Source of the DNA: a virus
Direction: 5' to 3' (one strand)
DNA: 33,302 bases
Virus record (IMG/VR): IMGVR_UViG_3300004369_000071
Coordinates: 1 to 33,302 of that record
This document shows positions 17,301 through 26,416 of this stretch, piece after piece. A program made the translations under genes and the position numbers. The notes under the pieces were generated by a model. The model was not told the origin of the DNA and made no database searches. It saw nothing but the letters and a program-made list of their open reading frames with translations. Each line of letters opens with the position of its first letter. The first letter of the stretch is position 1.

Positions 17301-20300
17301 AGTTTATCTGTAGTACCGAAACCTACAATTGATGTGGTTCCAATACCGATACTCATCGTAGTACCAGCACCAGTTGGAGTATAAGTAATTTTCTCACCAG
17401 TAGTGAAGAAGTGATTGTTAACAACAAAAGAGTTATTGGAAATATCAACAACCGCTGGGTTAGATGCATCAAATACCTTATGGAAAACAGAATCTCCTCT
17501 GTGTTTCAGATTGAACGAGAACACAATATCGTTTTCTGTTCCAGTGTAGAAGTTATCTTCAGATTTGATGATAGAATTTGTGAAACTTACAATTCCTGTT
17601 GTTCCACCAGTTTCAGTGAGGTTGTACTGAAGAACTTTTGTCGTAACATCTGTGTTTGCTGGAGGAGTAAGTAACAATTCAACATCAGAACCAGTTGCAG
17701 AATATCCAACACCAATAGTTCCAATACCAGTTCCATTGAAGTTATTGAAACTTCCATATTCATTGAAGTAAATCTCAGTTCCATCGTGAATTACGGTTAC
17801 TTGAGCAACTTCATATCTGTTATTGGTGGTATCGTTAATTTCAACAAGACAATTTGCAGATTGATATGTGTCAGAGGAGAAACCACTGATTCTTGTGGCT
17901 TGTGGTGATGTAGTAGATCCGATAGAAGTCGTTGTAGTCAGAATCTGAGACAATGCAATCGTTGTACTTCCAATACCAGTTGCTGCAGAATCAAATGATG
18001 TCTGATGAATCCGCATCGTTACTCCAACACCAGCAAGAGGAGTAAAGTAAACACTTGCGATACCAGAATTGACATCTGCACCAAAAGTTCCAAGACCAAC
18101 GCTAGGAATGCTTGTTGAAGAGAAGTTTTCTGCAACAGCCTGACCATACTCCAACAAGTAGGCTTCAGTTCCATCTTGCAACAGAACCATTTCGCTAATT
18201 TGACTTCTCTGTTCGCCTGTTGTTTCTGTTGTCTCAACAAACAGTTTTGTGGTTGTAAATGTTGTTGTACTAAAACCAACCACTTGGAATGGAACTGGTG
18301 ATACTGAAGAAGTTATACCAGCAGAACCAGAGATGATCTTGTATCCACTTCCAATTTCGGTTGAACCGATACCAGACTGACTATCGATGAATGTTTGTTG
18401 TGATAAGATTCTCAGAGCATAGTTATTTGACTTGAACTTGGCAGGAACAAATCTGAGAGAACCAGTTGCACCAGAAATTACAAAATCGAATGCGCCCAAA
18501 TCAATTTGAGTTTCAACTCTTCCATAAGGTATAATGTATGCATTCGAACCATCGTGTACTAAGTTAATCTCAATGATTTCTTTCTCACCACTGAATCTTC
18601 TATCAAAGACAAGAACATAGTATTTGGCACTTCTAATTTCATTAATATCAAAACTAGAGATTTCTGAGTAAGCTGTAGATCTAGGTTCATCATTAAATTG
18701 AGAACTTACACTATCAATAGAAATAGCACGGTTTGTTTTAGATTCAATATAATCTGTAAGGATTCTATTACTGAACTTGATTTCATCAGAAGCAAGTTCT
18801 CCATTGATTAACTTAGAGTTTTCCGTAACAAGATCAAAGTCATAAGAATTGTGAACAGATTCATCTACACTGATGAGATCAACCAAACTGGAGGTTACGT
18901 CAGAAGCTACACCGACAGAAGCTCTTCTGCGATTTTTGGAATCTGTAGAAGCGATAGATACAATTTGAAGATCAGAGAACTTCTTAAATCCTACAACGTG
19001 AGCGAGTGAACTAATTGGATCTCTCCACTTCTCAAACTCGATTGGACTTTCGAGAGAATATGAGAATACCTGATAATAATCATTATCTGGGATTTTCTGA
19101 AGAGATTCACTTGGTTTACCAGTATCTTTCTGCCAACCGTTAATAACTGTAGAATTGGATTCAATGTCAAAGTAAGAATCAAAGTTAATGACTTCTTGAA
19201 TTACTGCAATTGATTTTGAAGAAGAACCATTGATTCTTTCACCAATAGTAAAATTATCATTTACTGATATGACCTTAAGGTATTTGTTTACTTCATTCCA
19301 AGAAACAACCGTTCCAAACTTGTCTCCAGTACTTACGATTTCACCAACACTAAATTGATTTGGTTTGATCGTAATATTGAAAACTGGCAGATCCTCAAAA
19401 GGAACTACTCTTCCAGACGAAGAATTACCACTGAAGATACCAGGATTTACAACATCAGAATCTAACTTATAAGATACAGTTGCATTTCCTCCACCAGGAT
19501 TCGTATTTACACCAGTGACAGTGAAATAGTCATAATTGTAATCTGAAGAGTTATAGCCGCTACCAGTTGATGTGATACCAATATTTTCTACAAAGATTTT
19601 TCTTCCAAGTACAAATGGATATGTTTGAGATGTAAATGAACCATCAAGTGTAAGAGTAACTGTGTTAGTTCCACTTACATAAGATGCATTAGACACCTTT
19701 ACGCCATTTGAGTTGTTTGTTGCAAGTACTCTTGGATTTGTATCGTATAAATCATTGGTATTTCTAATAATTTCAACTTTAGAAACAGAAGTTCCCTGCA
19801 GATCTACATCTGTAATAACGTTTGTATTGACTGTGCCAGTTACTCTATCAATAACAATAACTTTTGGTGGTTCGATATAATTTTTACCACCAGAAGTAAT
19901 ACCGATATTTGCAATCGTGGATAATCTATCCAGTTTAACAATTTGTGGTAATCTTACTGATGGGCGAAGAGTTCTATCTGCAGAATAATCAAAACCAATA
20001 TTCTTAATAGTGTAATTTCTTAGAATGCCAATATTATCACTTACAAGTTTTACAATTCCACCAACACCTTCAGTTGATGCAATTGAAGTCACCACTGGAA
20101 TACTATCATATCCTCTTCCTTTAGATATGATTTGTACTTTGTCGATTGGGCCAGAAACTTGACGGGCAATAGTAGAATACTTCAGTAGAGTGGTTTCATT
20201 TGAAGTATAATTGTCTTTTTCTGGTTCAATTGGAAGGTTAAACGAGAAACTTGTACTACCAATACCAGTTACCTTGAAGATACCATTATACTGACTATCG

Positions 20301-23300
20301 GATACATTCAAATTTGAGTAACTGATGACATCTGTGTCAATAACTGGCGTTTTCTTATTATCTGAAATAATGTCAAGATTGACAGGAGATAATTTATAGA
20401 AGAGTTGTTGCGGCGTGTTTTCAGTTAAGAGTAAATCAACTCTTGCTGTTGTGGTTACACCAACAGTACCAACTCCAACAACTTGGAACCCAGTTTCTTC
20501 GGGGTTTGAATAATATGGTTTGATGAAGGTTTGGTCACGATAGAGATTAAAGTCAAAAGAAGACGTTCTCTTACCAAGAACTGTCTGACCAAGAGATGTA
20601 TCAGAAACTGCAAATCCAACTCTGTAACCACGAATCACCCTCAGTTTTGGATTAATCAAACCAATTTCGTGATTGGAACCAGTTGAACTAATTCCAATAA
20701 TTTCTGGAATGAACTTGGTTGCCTTGTAGTAAGTTTCGGCTAGTTTGAATGAATCCTTATCTTTTCTAACAACGAAGTAAATCTGATTATTAACAAGAGG
20801 AACTGCTGGATTTGAAGAAGTATATAATACCTTGTCACCAGTTTCATATTTGTGATTATTAACTGTAATCAGAGAAAGATTGGTATTGATACCAGAAGCA
20901 CCAAAAGTTTTTGGAACAACAATCGTTCTCTTTGTTGTTTCATTATACTTGACACTGTATGTCGTGCTAATTCCTGGTATCAAACTAACTTGAATCCTAT
21001 CATTCTGCAATAAACCGTGAGGTTCCTTACAAACGATGGTTCCAATAACTTTTTCGACAAATCCAGTTACCTCAAACTTTCTTGGGGTAAAACTATGAAC
21101 CTGGCCAGAACCAAATCCAGAGAAGAACAAACGATATGCGGTTGATGCAATACCTACAACAGATCCAGTAGAACCGATTGCAACGGGGTTAGTTGAAATC
21201 CCCAAGAAGTCCTTACCTGCATTGATTGCATAAACAACCGACTTATTTGGTAAGGCAAATGTTGAGATACCGTTATAGACTTCAATAGAGGTATCATCAC
21301 CATTTGAATAAGTTAACTCTTGACCCGTTACAAAACCGTGATCTGGAAGATATGCAGTTTGAGTTGGAATAAATCTGGAAGTAGAACCTCCACCAACAAC
21401 CTTATATGAATATGTTACGGTAGAACCAATACCAACACCAGAGGTAGAACCTAAAGCCAAGGTTTCCGATGGATTGAAATAATATGGTATGTTTCTATTA
21501 GTAATAAAGTTAGTACTGACTCCAATATTGTACTGAATAACTCTGTTCAGAACAGTAATCAGAGAAGTGCCAGAATGTGCTGCTCCAATAACTCCATCAT
21601 ATTCTCTCTTCACTCTAAGTTTATTGTTAAGAGTATCAATATTCAGAACCAACATTTGTTCTGTAGAAATACCAATGATGTCGTTGGCTTCAATATTGAG
21701 TTGAGTGAGATTACCACTTACTGAAATGTTAGTAACAATACCGGTAGAAGTAGTATCTCCGATTCCCGTATTGAGGATTAAGAATGAGGTATTGAATCCG
21801 ATACTATGTGTTCCACTGATTTTCTTTAATGCATCTGTAGATAAACCAGAAACATTAATGATATCACCAACTGCCAAACCGTGAGGTTGTGTCGAGAATC
21901 CAGTTACATTTCCATTTCTGTTGTTATATCCAAAAATGACATTATCTACACGCAAAACAGTTGAACCAATAGATACAATCTCATTTCCAACTACACTAGA
22001 TACCCTTGCACTGAAACCATTACCACTACCACTTTGATTTGTAATTAACCTATCATTAACCTTATAATCGGAACCTGGATTTTCTACAACGTATGATCTA
22101 ATATCTCCAGGCGAAGCATAATTGACTGCAGTCTCTTGATTAACTAATTTTGTACTATCATAAACCCCATCATAAGATGCACCAGAAAATCCTAACTTAT
22201 ATGGATAATTATTTCTTCTTAAAGTGGTAGAATTGAGGTCTGTGGTCTGATTGTTAGTTTCGACAAAGTTGTAACTATCTGGTTTTGAAGTAAAATTGTC
22301 ACCAATCAAATATGGGAATTGTGGAGCTCGATAGTTCTTGAAAGTTCCACTGGTTTGATTTGAAGTTGGATCAATAGTTGCAAAATATGCATAAGTACCA
22401 GTTGGATAGTCTGGTGTAATGCAGTAACGACCATTGTTTCTATCAAGGTCTCCATTTCCAGTATACTCATAATCTTCAATGAAAAATCCAAGTGGAAACA
22501 AGTCAATTGGTGGGCCATCAGTTCTGGTTGTCTTTAAAGTATAACCAGACTTCATAATTCTTGGTAATCCACCATCTTTTCTATCATAACCATATGGGCC
22601 ATAGATTGGATTTCCATCATACGACCAACCAATGATTGGAGAGTGCTTTCCAGAAGGTTGTTCTGCATTATTAACCAGGGTCAAATCATTCTGTGCATAA
22701 TCAAATGTTCCGTCACTATTCTTTTGTTTGAGTATGCTTCTGAGTTGTCTTGGTGCATAGAATGAAGTAAACTTCATCCCATTGTCATTGTCACCTCTTC
22801 TTAAGAAACCATCGTCTTCGGTTATGATGTCTTCATATTTTTTAACATCATTGATATTCCAACTCTTGATTTGTGGTAGGAACTTAACTCCAGTACCAGG
22901 AATGTTTTCAGATACCACAACACTCGAAGTGGTATATCCAACGCCGCCATTGAGAATGGTAATTTTAGAAACTTGACCATTACTAATTGATGCAATTGCC
23001 TTTGCACCCACACCATCTCCAAAGATAGAAATATCTGGAGGAGAACTATAGTTAGTACCAGATTTTGTGATGATGACCGATTGAATCTTTCCACTACTTA
23101 CGATAGCTCTGTATTCTGAGGAAGAACCAGAAGAAACCCTAACTGTTGGTCGGATTGCAAAGTTAAAGATGGTAGAAGAACCATAACCAATTCCAGATTC
23201 TTCAACATTAACAGATGTAATACTTCCTCTTACAACGGGATTTACTACAGCGTGATAATTTTCTGAGGAAGTTGTATTGATTCCAATTCTACCTTTGACA

Positions 23301-26300
23301 TTTACAGTAATTGATGGATAGTTAAAGACGTGATTGCCAAAGCCAAGGGATGTTAATCCAACATACTGTTTTGTCAGATAGTTTACATCCGACAAGGTAG
23401 TTCCAATACCAGCTGCAGCTAATCTGAACTTATTATCATCAACCTTTAAGACATAATAATCTTGTGTGGTTTGTAATCCACCGATTGGAATGCCTGAATT
23501 AGAATATCTAACAATTTCTCCATCAGCAAAACCGTGATCTTGATATTCAATATAATCTGAGTACGTATTAATACCAGTTGGAGCAATTAGTCTCCTCTTA
23601 TTCTCATATCCTTCTCCAGGGTTCTCAACAATGATTTGACTGATGACTCTTTTCTTTTCTAGACTCTCAAATCTTTGAATACCATCGGCGAAACCAGAGA
23701 TATTGATGATATTGGTTCTTGTTAATGCACTATTGAGATCATTCGCAAGTTGAATCGTTGATGGGCTAATTCTTGCAACATAATAGACTTCATTGTTGAT
23801 CAGTCTTTGATCTGGTGAAGTTTGAATACCTGTAGAGTTGGGATCTGTGGAGATGCCAATTGCACCAGTACCAGTAAAAGTCTTATAAATTACACGTTCA
23901 CCATCTCTGAACTTATGATAAGTTGTAAATCCAAGAGTATTATTACTAATGTTGACTACTCCACCAGAAGCTGATGCATCAAAGTCAATGAAGTGATCAA
24001 CTTGTTTGAGAACTGCTTGCGCAGTAGCATTTTTACCATTACCACCAGAAATTTCAATGATTGGAGTATCTACATAATCGAAACCAGGATCAATAACGTC
24101 AATTCTTGAGAAAGAACCCTTAACATTAACGGTTACACTTACTCCTGCTCCAGCACTACTTTCAACTGTCGCCGCAGGTGGTGTAACAACGTCATAGTTT
24201 GATCCACCAGACAGAACATCAATTCTATCAACACCACCAAAGAATACAACGTCACCAGACTTATAGTTTGAAATCTCTGTACCATTAACAAGAATACCAG
24301 TTGTACCTGGAATCGTTTCGTGTTCTTGACCATCAAAGAGAGGATCAAGAGAGATTCTCTTCAGTAACTTTTGGTGTTCTAACTTCTTATTCGCAAGATC
24401 TGGAACAGAGATCTTAAATACACCACTTCCAGTTGCATCTACAAATGTTTCATTCAAAAGATCTGGAAGAGAGTTTGCAAGTTTAATTTCGTTTGAGTTC
24501 TCTCTACTTACAAAATAGTTCTTACCACTAATCAAACTACCAAGAGAACCAGTTGGATTAATGATATTGAATCTTACAACTTCTCCAGAATAGAATCCGT
24601 GATCTTTGGAACCAGTGGTGATCTGAATCGTATATCCAACAGTAGTTCCAGTCCATTCGATTGAACGATCTGATGCACTGATTGGTTGTTGCCCTAAACT
24701 TGGAATAGAAGGAGAAGCTACATAAACGTGTGGATGTGGAGGTCTAGCTTCAACGTTGTCGCTTTCGTGATCATATGTACTTTGAACATCGGTAGTATAT
24801 TTTGTGATATTATCGTGTACAGTACTGTTACCTCTGTTCAGTCTTCTTCGAACAAACTCTACATCTAATGGATCAATACCAGGTAGATCACTCAGAACAA
24901 ATGTAGAGGTACTTACAACGTTAGTGACACGACCAACTCCAAGAACATTCAACTTTCCACCAATAACTTCTACAAAGTCTTGTTCATAGAAGTCGTGTTG
25001 AGAGTTTGTGACAACGTTATAAACACCAGTCGTTGATGTCTGTTCAAAAGTCACTAATGAATGTCTGACTGCAGTATTGTGCATCCAAGAAGTGAACTTG
25101 ACATCCTCAATACTCTTTTTAATACCTAATGTTCCGACCTTAACAATATCATCTTTGTTAAAGTAGATAGTATTATTTGGAATCTTGAACTGACCAAGAA
25201 CACCGGTGATTAATACTTCAATCTTATTGTCTAAAGAAACTGCAGTATATCCATAGGCAACGTTTCCATATCTAACTTCATCAGAGACAACATATTCCTT
25301 TGAAATTGGTGCAATGTTAAGGAACTGGTTGAGAGTCTTATCAGAGTAAGTTACTACACCAACAACACCATTTTTAACCAGATGCAGTTTGCCACTGGTT
25401 GGAAATCCAACAGTAGTGTCAACAGTGATTACGGTTGCACCAACAGATACATTATTGGTTAATCTTGTCCTTCCTGGAATGACAAAATTACCGAAGATTG
25501 AATCTCTGGAGACACTAACTTGATAATAATGTTCTCCGTCATATACGAAGTCTTTTACGTCTGAGATGGCGCCAGAAGCGCCTACAATGTTGATGTCGTC
25601 GTCATCCTTATCTTGGAATAGGGTTGACCCTTTTAACGATCTAGGGTCGCCAGAGATGGACTTAACGACGAAATCCTGAGTGACACTATAATCTGCATCA
25701 GAAGGTCTAAACAGAAACTGTGAAGGCTTCAGTACATTAACATCTTCATTGTATAATACTTTAAAGAGAATCTTATAGGATTCTTCTGTACCTTTGGTTT
25801 TAAAGAAATCTTTGACCTGACGAATAAACTGAACCTGATCTATATCACCATATAAAGTTCTATTTTCAAATCCGTTCGCAAATGTTGATTTGATATTACT
25901 GAAGAACTCTCTCAGAAACAGGTTTGAGAGATTATAGACTTTAGTAGTTCCAGTATGAGCCGCACCAACCGTTGTATTGAATGAAAGAAGATCTGGTCTG
26001 GTATTTCTTTCTAATGCATCAATACCACTAAATCCACGAACACATCCACTGAAATAGGTTGAACCAATACCAGTGTAAGTGATAATTTCATCATCGATCT
26101 TTAATAGACCATACTTCTTTGGCCAACCACGAGTACTATCAACATAGATTGTTGTTGAATATGACTGAGTATCAGTAGAGAGACCCGTGTAGACTGTTGT
26201 GGCAGAACCTACGTAGGTCTGTAACTTAGTATATTGATCAATGTTTTCGCCAATATCAACTACACCACCTTGATATTCTTGTGAAACATAATATTGTTTC

Positions 26301-26401
26301 ATGAATTCCACAAAAAGTGGGTTTTCAGCTTGAACAAACTCTGGTAATTGATTTTCAATTACCTGGCTGATTTTAACTCTTTGAATGGAGGTGTCGATCA
26401 T
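14348..26401 (-). CDS. Giant gp7-position baseplate wedge protein with YHYH domain (4017 aa)
   Basis: Residues 1-45 (NQLPEFVQAENPLFVEFMKQ) and 191-222 (TKGTEESYKILFKVLYNE) resemble the C-terminal part of T4 gp7 (TKGIEASYKFLFKVLYNE, recalled), and the gene sits between gp6 and gp8 as gene 7 does in T4. T4 gp7 has 1032 residues. Here the signature is N-terminal and about 3800 residues follow. Inside are a 'LLKIDDEIITYTG' module at about 80-155 with further copies at about 1583 and 3133, more than a dozen GxGYxxxP repeats, a YHYH domain at about 1240-1370 (PIIGWSYDGNPIYGPYGYDR), and three tandem repeats of about 110 aa at about 2590-2930 containing 'HDGTEAY..EYG'-type cores. A fibre-like segment (LIFLNDILQVPFESYTIVGG) lies near 3600. 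It is probably an extended wedge arm reaching out as an appendage (inference). It starts 15 nt after gp6. Confidence 0.88.
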   Translation of the reverse strand: MIDTSIQRVKISQVIENQLPEFVQAENPLFVEFMKQYYVSQEYQGGVVDIGENIDQYTKLQTYVGSATTVYTGLSTDTQSYSTTIYVDSTRGWPKKYGLLKIDDEIITYTGIGSTYFSGCVRGFSGIDALERNTRPDLLSFNTTVGAAHTGTTKVYNLSNLFLREFFSNIKSTFANGFENRTLYGDIDQVQFIRQVKDFFKTKGTEESYKILFKVLYNEDVNVLKPSQFLFRPSDADYSVTQDFVVKSISGDPRSLKGSTLFQDKDDDDINIVGASGAISDVKDFVYDGEHYYQVSVSRDSIFGNFVIPGRTRLTNNVSVGATVITVDTTVGFPTSGKLHLVKNGVVGVVTYSDKTLNQFLNIAPISKEYVVSDEVRYGNVAYGYTAVSLDNKIEVLITGVLGQFKIPNNTIYFNKDDIVKVGTLGIKKSIEDVKFTSWMHNTAVRHSLVTFEQTSTTGVYNVVTNSQHDFYEQDFVEVIGGKLNVLGVGRVTNVVSTSTFVLSDLPGIDPLDVEFVRRRLNRGNSTVHDNITKYTTDVQSTYDHESDNVEARPPHPHVYVASPSIPSLGQQPISASDRSIEWTGTTVGYTIQITTGSKDHGFYSGEVVRFNIINPTGSLGSLISGKNYFVSRENSNEIKLANSLPDLLNETFVDATGSGVFKISVPDLANKKLEHQKLLKRISLDPLFDGQEHETIPGTTGILVNGTEISNYKSGDVVFFGGVDRIDVLSGGSNYDVVTPPAATVESSAGAGVSVTVNVKGSFSRIDVIDPGFDYVDTPIIEISGGNGKNATAQAVLKQVDHFIDFDASASGGVVNISNNTLGFTTYHKFRDGERVIYKTFTGTGAIGISTDPNSTGIQTSPDQRLINNEVYYVARISPSTIQLANDLNSALTRTNIINISGFADGIQRFESLEKKRVISQIIVENPGEGYENKRRLIAPTGINTYSDYIEYQDHGFADGEIVRYSNSGIPIGGLQTTQDYYVLKVDDNKFRLAAAGIGTTLSDVNYLTKQYVGLTSLGFGNHVFNYPSITVNVKGRIGINTTSSENYHAVVNPVVRGSITSVNVEESGIGYGSSTIFNFAIRPTVRVSSGSSSEYRAIVSSGKIQSVIITKSGTNYSSPPDISIFGDGVGAKAIASISNGQVSKITILNGGVGYTTSSVVVSENIPGTGVKFLPQIKSWNINDVKKYEDIITEDDGFLRRGDNDNGMKFTSFYAPRQLRSILKQKNSDGTFDYAQNDLTLVNNAEQPSGKHSPIIGWSYDGNPIYGPYGYDRKDGGLPRIMKSGYTLKTTRTDGPPIDLFPLGFFIEDYEYTGNGDLDRNNGRYCITPDYPTGTYAYFATIDPTSNQTSGTFKNYRAPQFPYLIGDNFTSKPDSYNFVETNNQTTDLNSTTLRRNNYPYKLGFSGASYDGVYDSTKLVNQETAVNYASPGDIRSYVVENPGSDYKVNDRLITNQSGSGNGFSARVSSVVGNEIVSIGSTVLRVDNVIFGYNNRNGNVTGFSTQPHGLAVGDIINVSGLSTDALKKISGTHSIGFNTSFLILNTGIGDTTSTGIVTNISVSGNLTQLNIEANDIIGISTEQMLVLNIDTLNNKLRVKREYDGVIGAAHSGTSLITVLNRVIQYNIGVSTNFITNRNIPYYFNPSETLALGSTSGVGIGSTVTYSYKVVGGGSTSRFIPTQTAYLPDHGFVTGQELTYSNGDDTSIEVYNGISTFALPNKSVVYAINAGKDFLGISTNPVAIGSTGSVVGIASTAYRLFFSGFGSGQVHSFTPRKFEVTGFVEKVIGTIVCKEPHGLLQNDRIQVSLIPGISTTYSVKYNETTKRTIVVPKTFGASGINTNLSLITVNNHKYETGDKVLYTSSNPAVPLVNNQIYFVVRKDKDSFKLAETYYKATKFIPEIIGISSTGSNHEIGLINPKLRVIRGYRVGFAVSDTSLGQTVLGKRTSSFDFNLYRDQTFIKPYYSNPEETGFQVVGVGTVGVTTTARVDLLLTENTPQQLFYKLSPVNLDIISDNKKTPVIDTDVISYSNLNVSDSQYNGIFKVTGIGSTSFSFNLPIEPEKDNYTSNETTLLKYSTIARQVSGPIDKVQIISKGRGYDSIPVVTSIASTEGVGGIVKLVSDNIGILRNYTIKNIGFDYSADRTLRPSVRLPQIVKLDRLSTIANIGITSGGKNYIEPPKVIVIDRVTGTVNTNVITDVDLQGTSVSKVEIIRNTNDLYDTNPRVLATNNSNGVKVSNASYVSGTNTVTLTLDGSFTSQTYPFVLGRKIFVENIGITSTGSGYNSSDYNYDYFTVTGVNTNPGGGNATVSYKLDSDVVNPGIFSGNSSSGRVVPFEDLPVFNITIKPNQFSVGEIVSTGDKFGTVVSWNEVNKYLKVISVNDNFTIGERINGSSSKSIAVIQEVINFDSYFDIESNSTVINGWQKDTGKPSESLQKIPDNDYYQVFSYSLESPIEFEKWRDPISSLAHVVGFKKFSDLQIVSIASTDSKNRRRASVGVASDVTSSLVDLISVDESVHNSYDFDLVTENSKLINGELASDEIKFSNRILTDYIESKTNRAISIDSVSSQFNDEPRSTAYSEISSFDINEIRSAKYYVLVFDRRFSGEKEIIEINLVHDGSNAYIIPYGRVETQIDLGAFDFVISGATGSLRFVPAKFKSNNYALRILSQQTFIDSQSGIGSTEIGSGYKIISGSAGITSSVSPVPFQVVGFSTTTFTTTKLFVETTETTGEQRSQISEMVLLQDGTEAYLLEYGQAVAENFSSTSIPSVGLGTFGADVNSGIASVYFTPLAGVGVTMRIHQTSFDSAATGIGSTTIALSQILTTTTSIGSTTSPQATRISGFSSDTYQSANCLVEINDTTNNRYEVAQVTVIHDGTEIYFNEYGSFNNFNGTGIGTIGVGYSATGSDVELLLTPPANTDVTTKVLQYNLTETGGTTGIVSFTNSIIKSEDNFYTGTENDIVFSFNLKHRGDSVFHKVFDASNPAVVDISNNSFVVNNHFFTTGEKITYTPTGAGTTMSIGIGTTSIVGFGTTDKLPSTLYVVKIAENKFKVAASATDALLTVPSVLDITAVGVGTTHAFTAQKLNSKMLVTLDNNIQSPLIQSPINAGIATAMGTGTDFMTMTGISSFFSGDVVKVDDEFMKIDTIGIGGTNIVLIKRAQLNSALANHGIGATITKYVGNYQVVRDTINFVEAPKGQKGPVGLTTTSTFAARAFIRTGIPDSTEDTYTNNHVFDTIENQFTGIASSFILKSEGGDVVGFATNTGVILVNEIFQNPTSPDDYLITETTGISSIRFTGAGVSVSYDTNVSSIPRGGVIVSVGESSSFGYQPLVAAGGTAIVSIAGTIESVSIGNSGSGYRVGVQTNILVKAISSSGIVTIGRANVTAGIVTSVTITNPGSGFTSTNPPTLEFEAPLNYENMRLVGSPTGIGASVSVRVGLAKSVIGFDITNYGYNYKVGDILELATDNQAGIPTDASVGAAFTSFRLTVTETFNDSFAGWTFGQLEKLNTFENLFDGERTTFNLTKTVGASETLLTLRAAKGSPILVEDNLLIFLNDILQVPFESYTIVGGSQITFSEPPKFGDKVRTYFYRASDNDVQTVDILETVKVGDKLTINSYPDIGLGFRYQELPRTVTGITTADVVTTNTYINVGITTDRSLQRPVTWKKQLSDIIIGNINVTKDRPELEAGIRPVSYIINNVSAASTEVFVDTAVPFFNEIDDLAEVNQSVIIFDRTEKIGVAATALVSAAGTISSIIISDGGSGFTTAPKVSIGVTAGIGTVYSGIGITMNTNATGVAVISGLGTVSSVTIVNAGLGYTNTKPPVVMIEPEAQVNSTLSSVKYEGDFGIITGIGTTSVVGIATTGLTFDLFIPLDSPLRSSNTMTIPITASGIQTNYYFIVHDSNTGNGLTAYSDASGTSTVGIGTSFIDNIYKVMSVESVSGSAIGVGVTTLVRVTVSVNSVANVSTGTSENFGKYSWGRMYDFVKIDTSQFSVINNDGVTGITTGPVIIRTRDLKEAYI

Positions 26402-26416
26402 TTATATTTTCCGCTA

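Noticed and set aside
14306-24989. Open frames on either strand within the 4017-aa gene
   Set aside because: All are short, low-complexity translations of the repeated GGTATTGG-type DNA in other frames. The long minus-strand frame is uninterrupted and has matching domains.
26395-26410. TATAAAT just before the start of the 4017-aa gene as a late promoter
   Set aside because: The string overlaps the ATG itself, so it could not direct a transcript carrying that start. The gene is better explained by co-transcription with gp25 and gp6.
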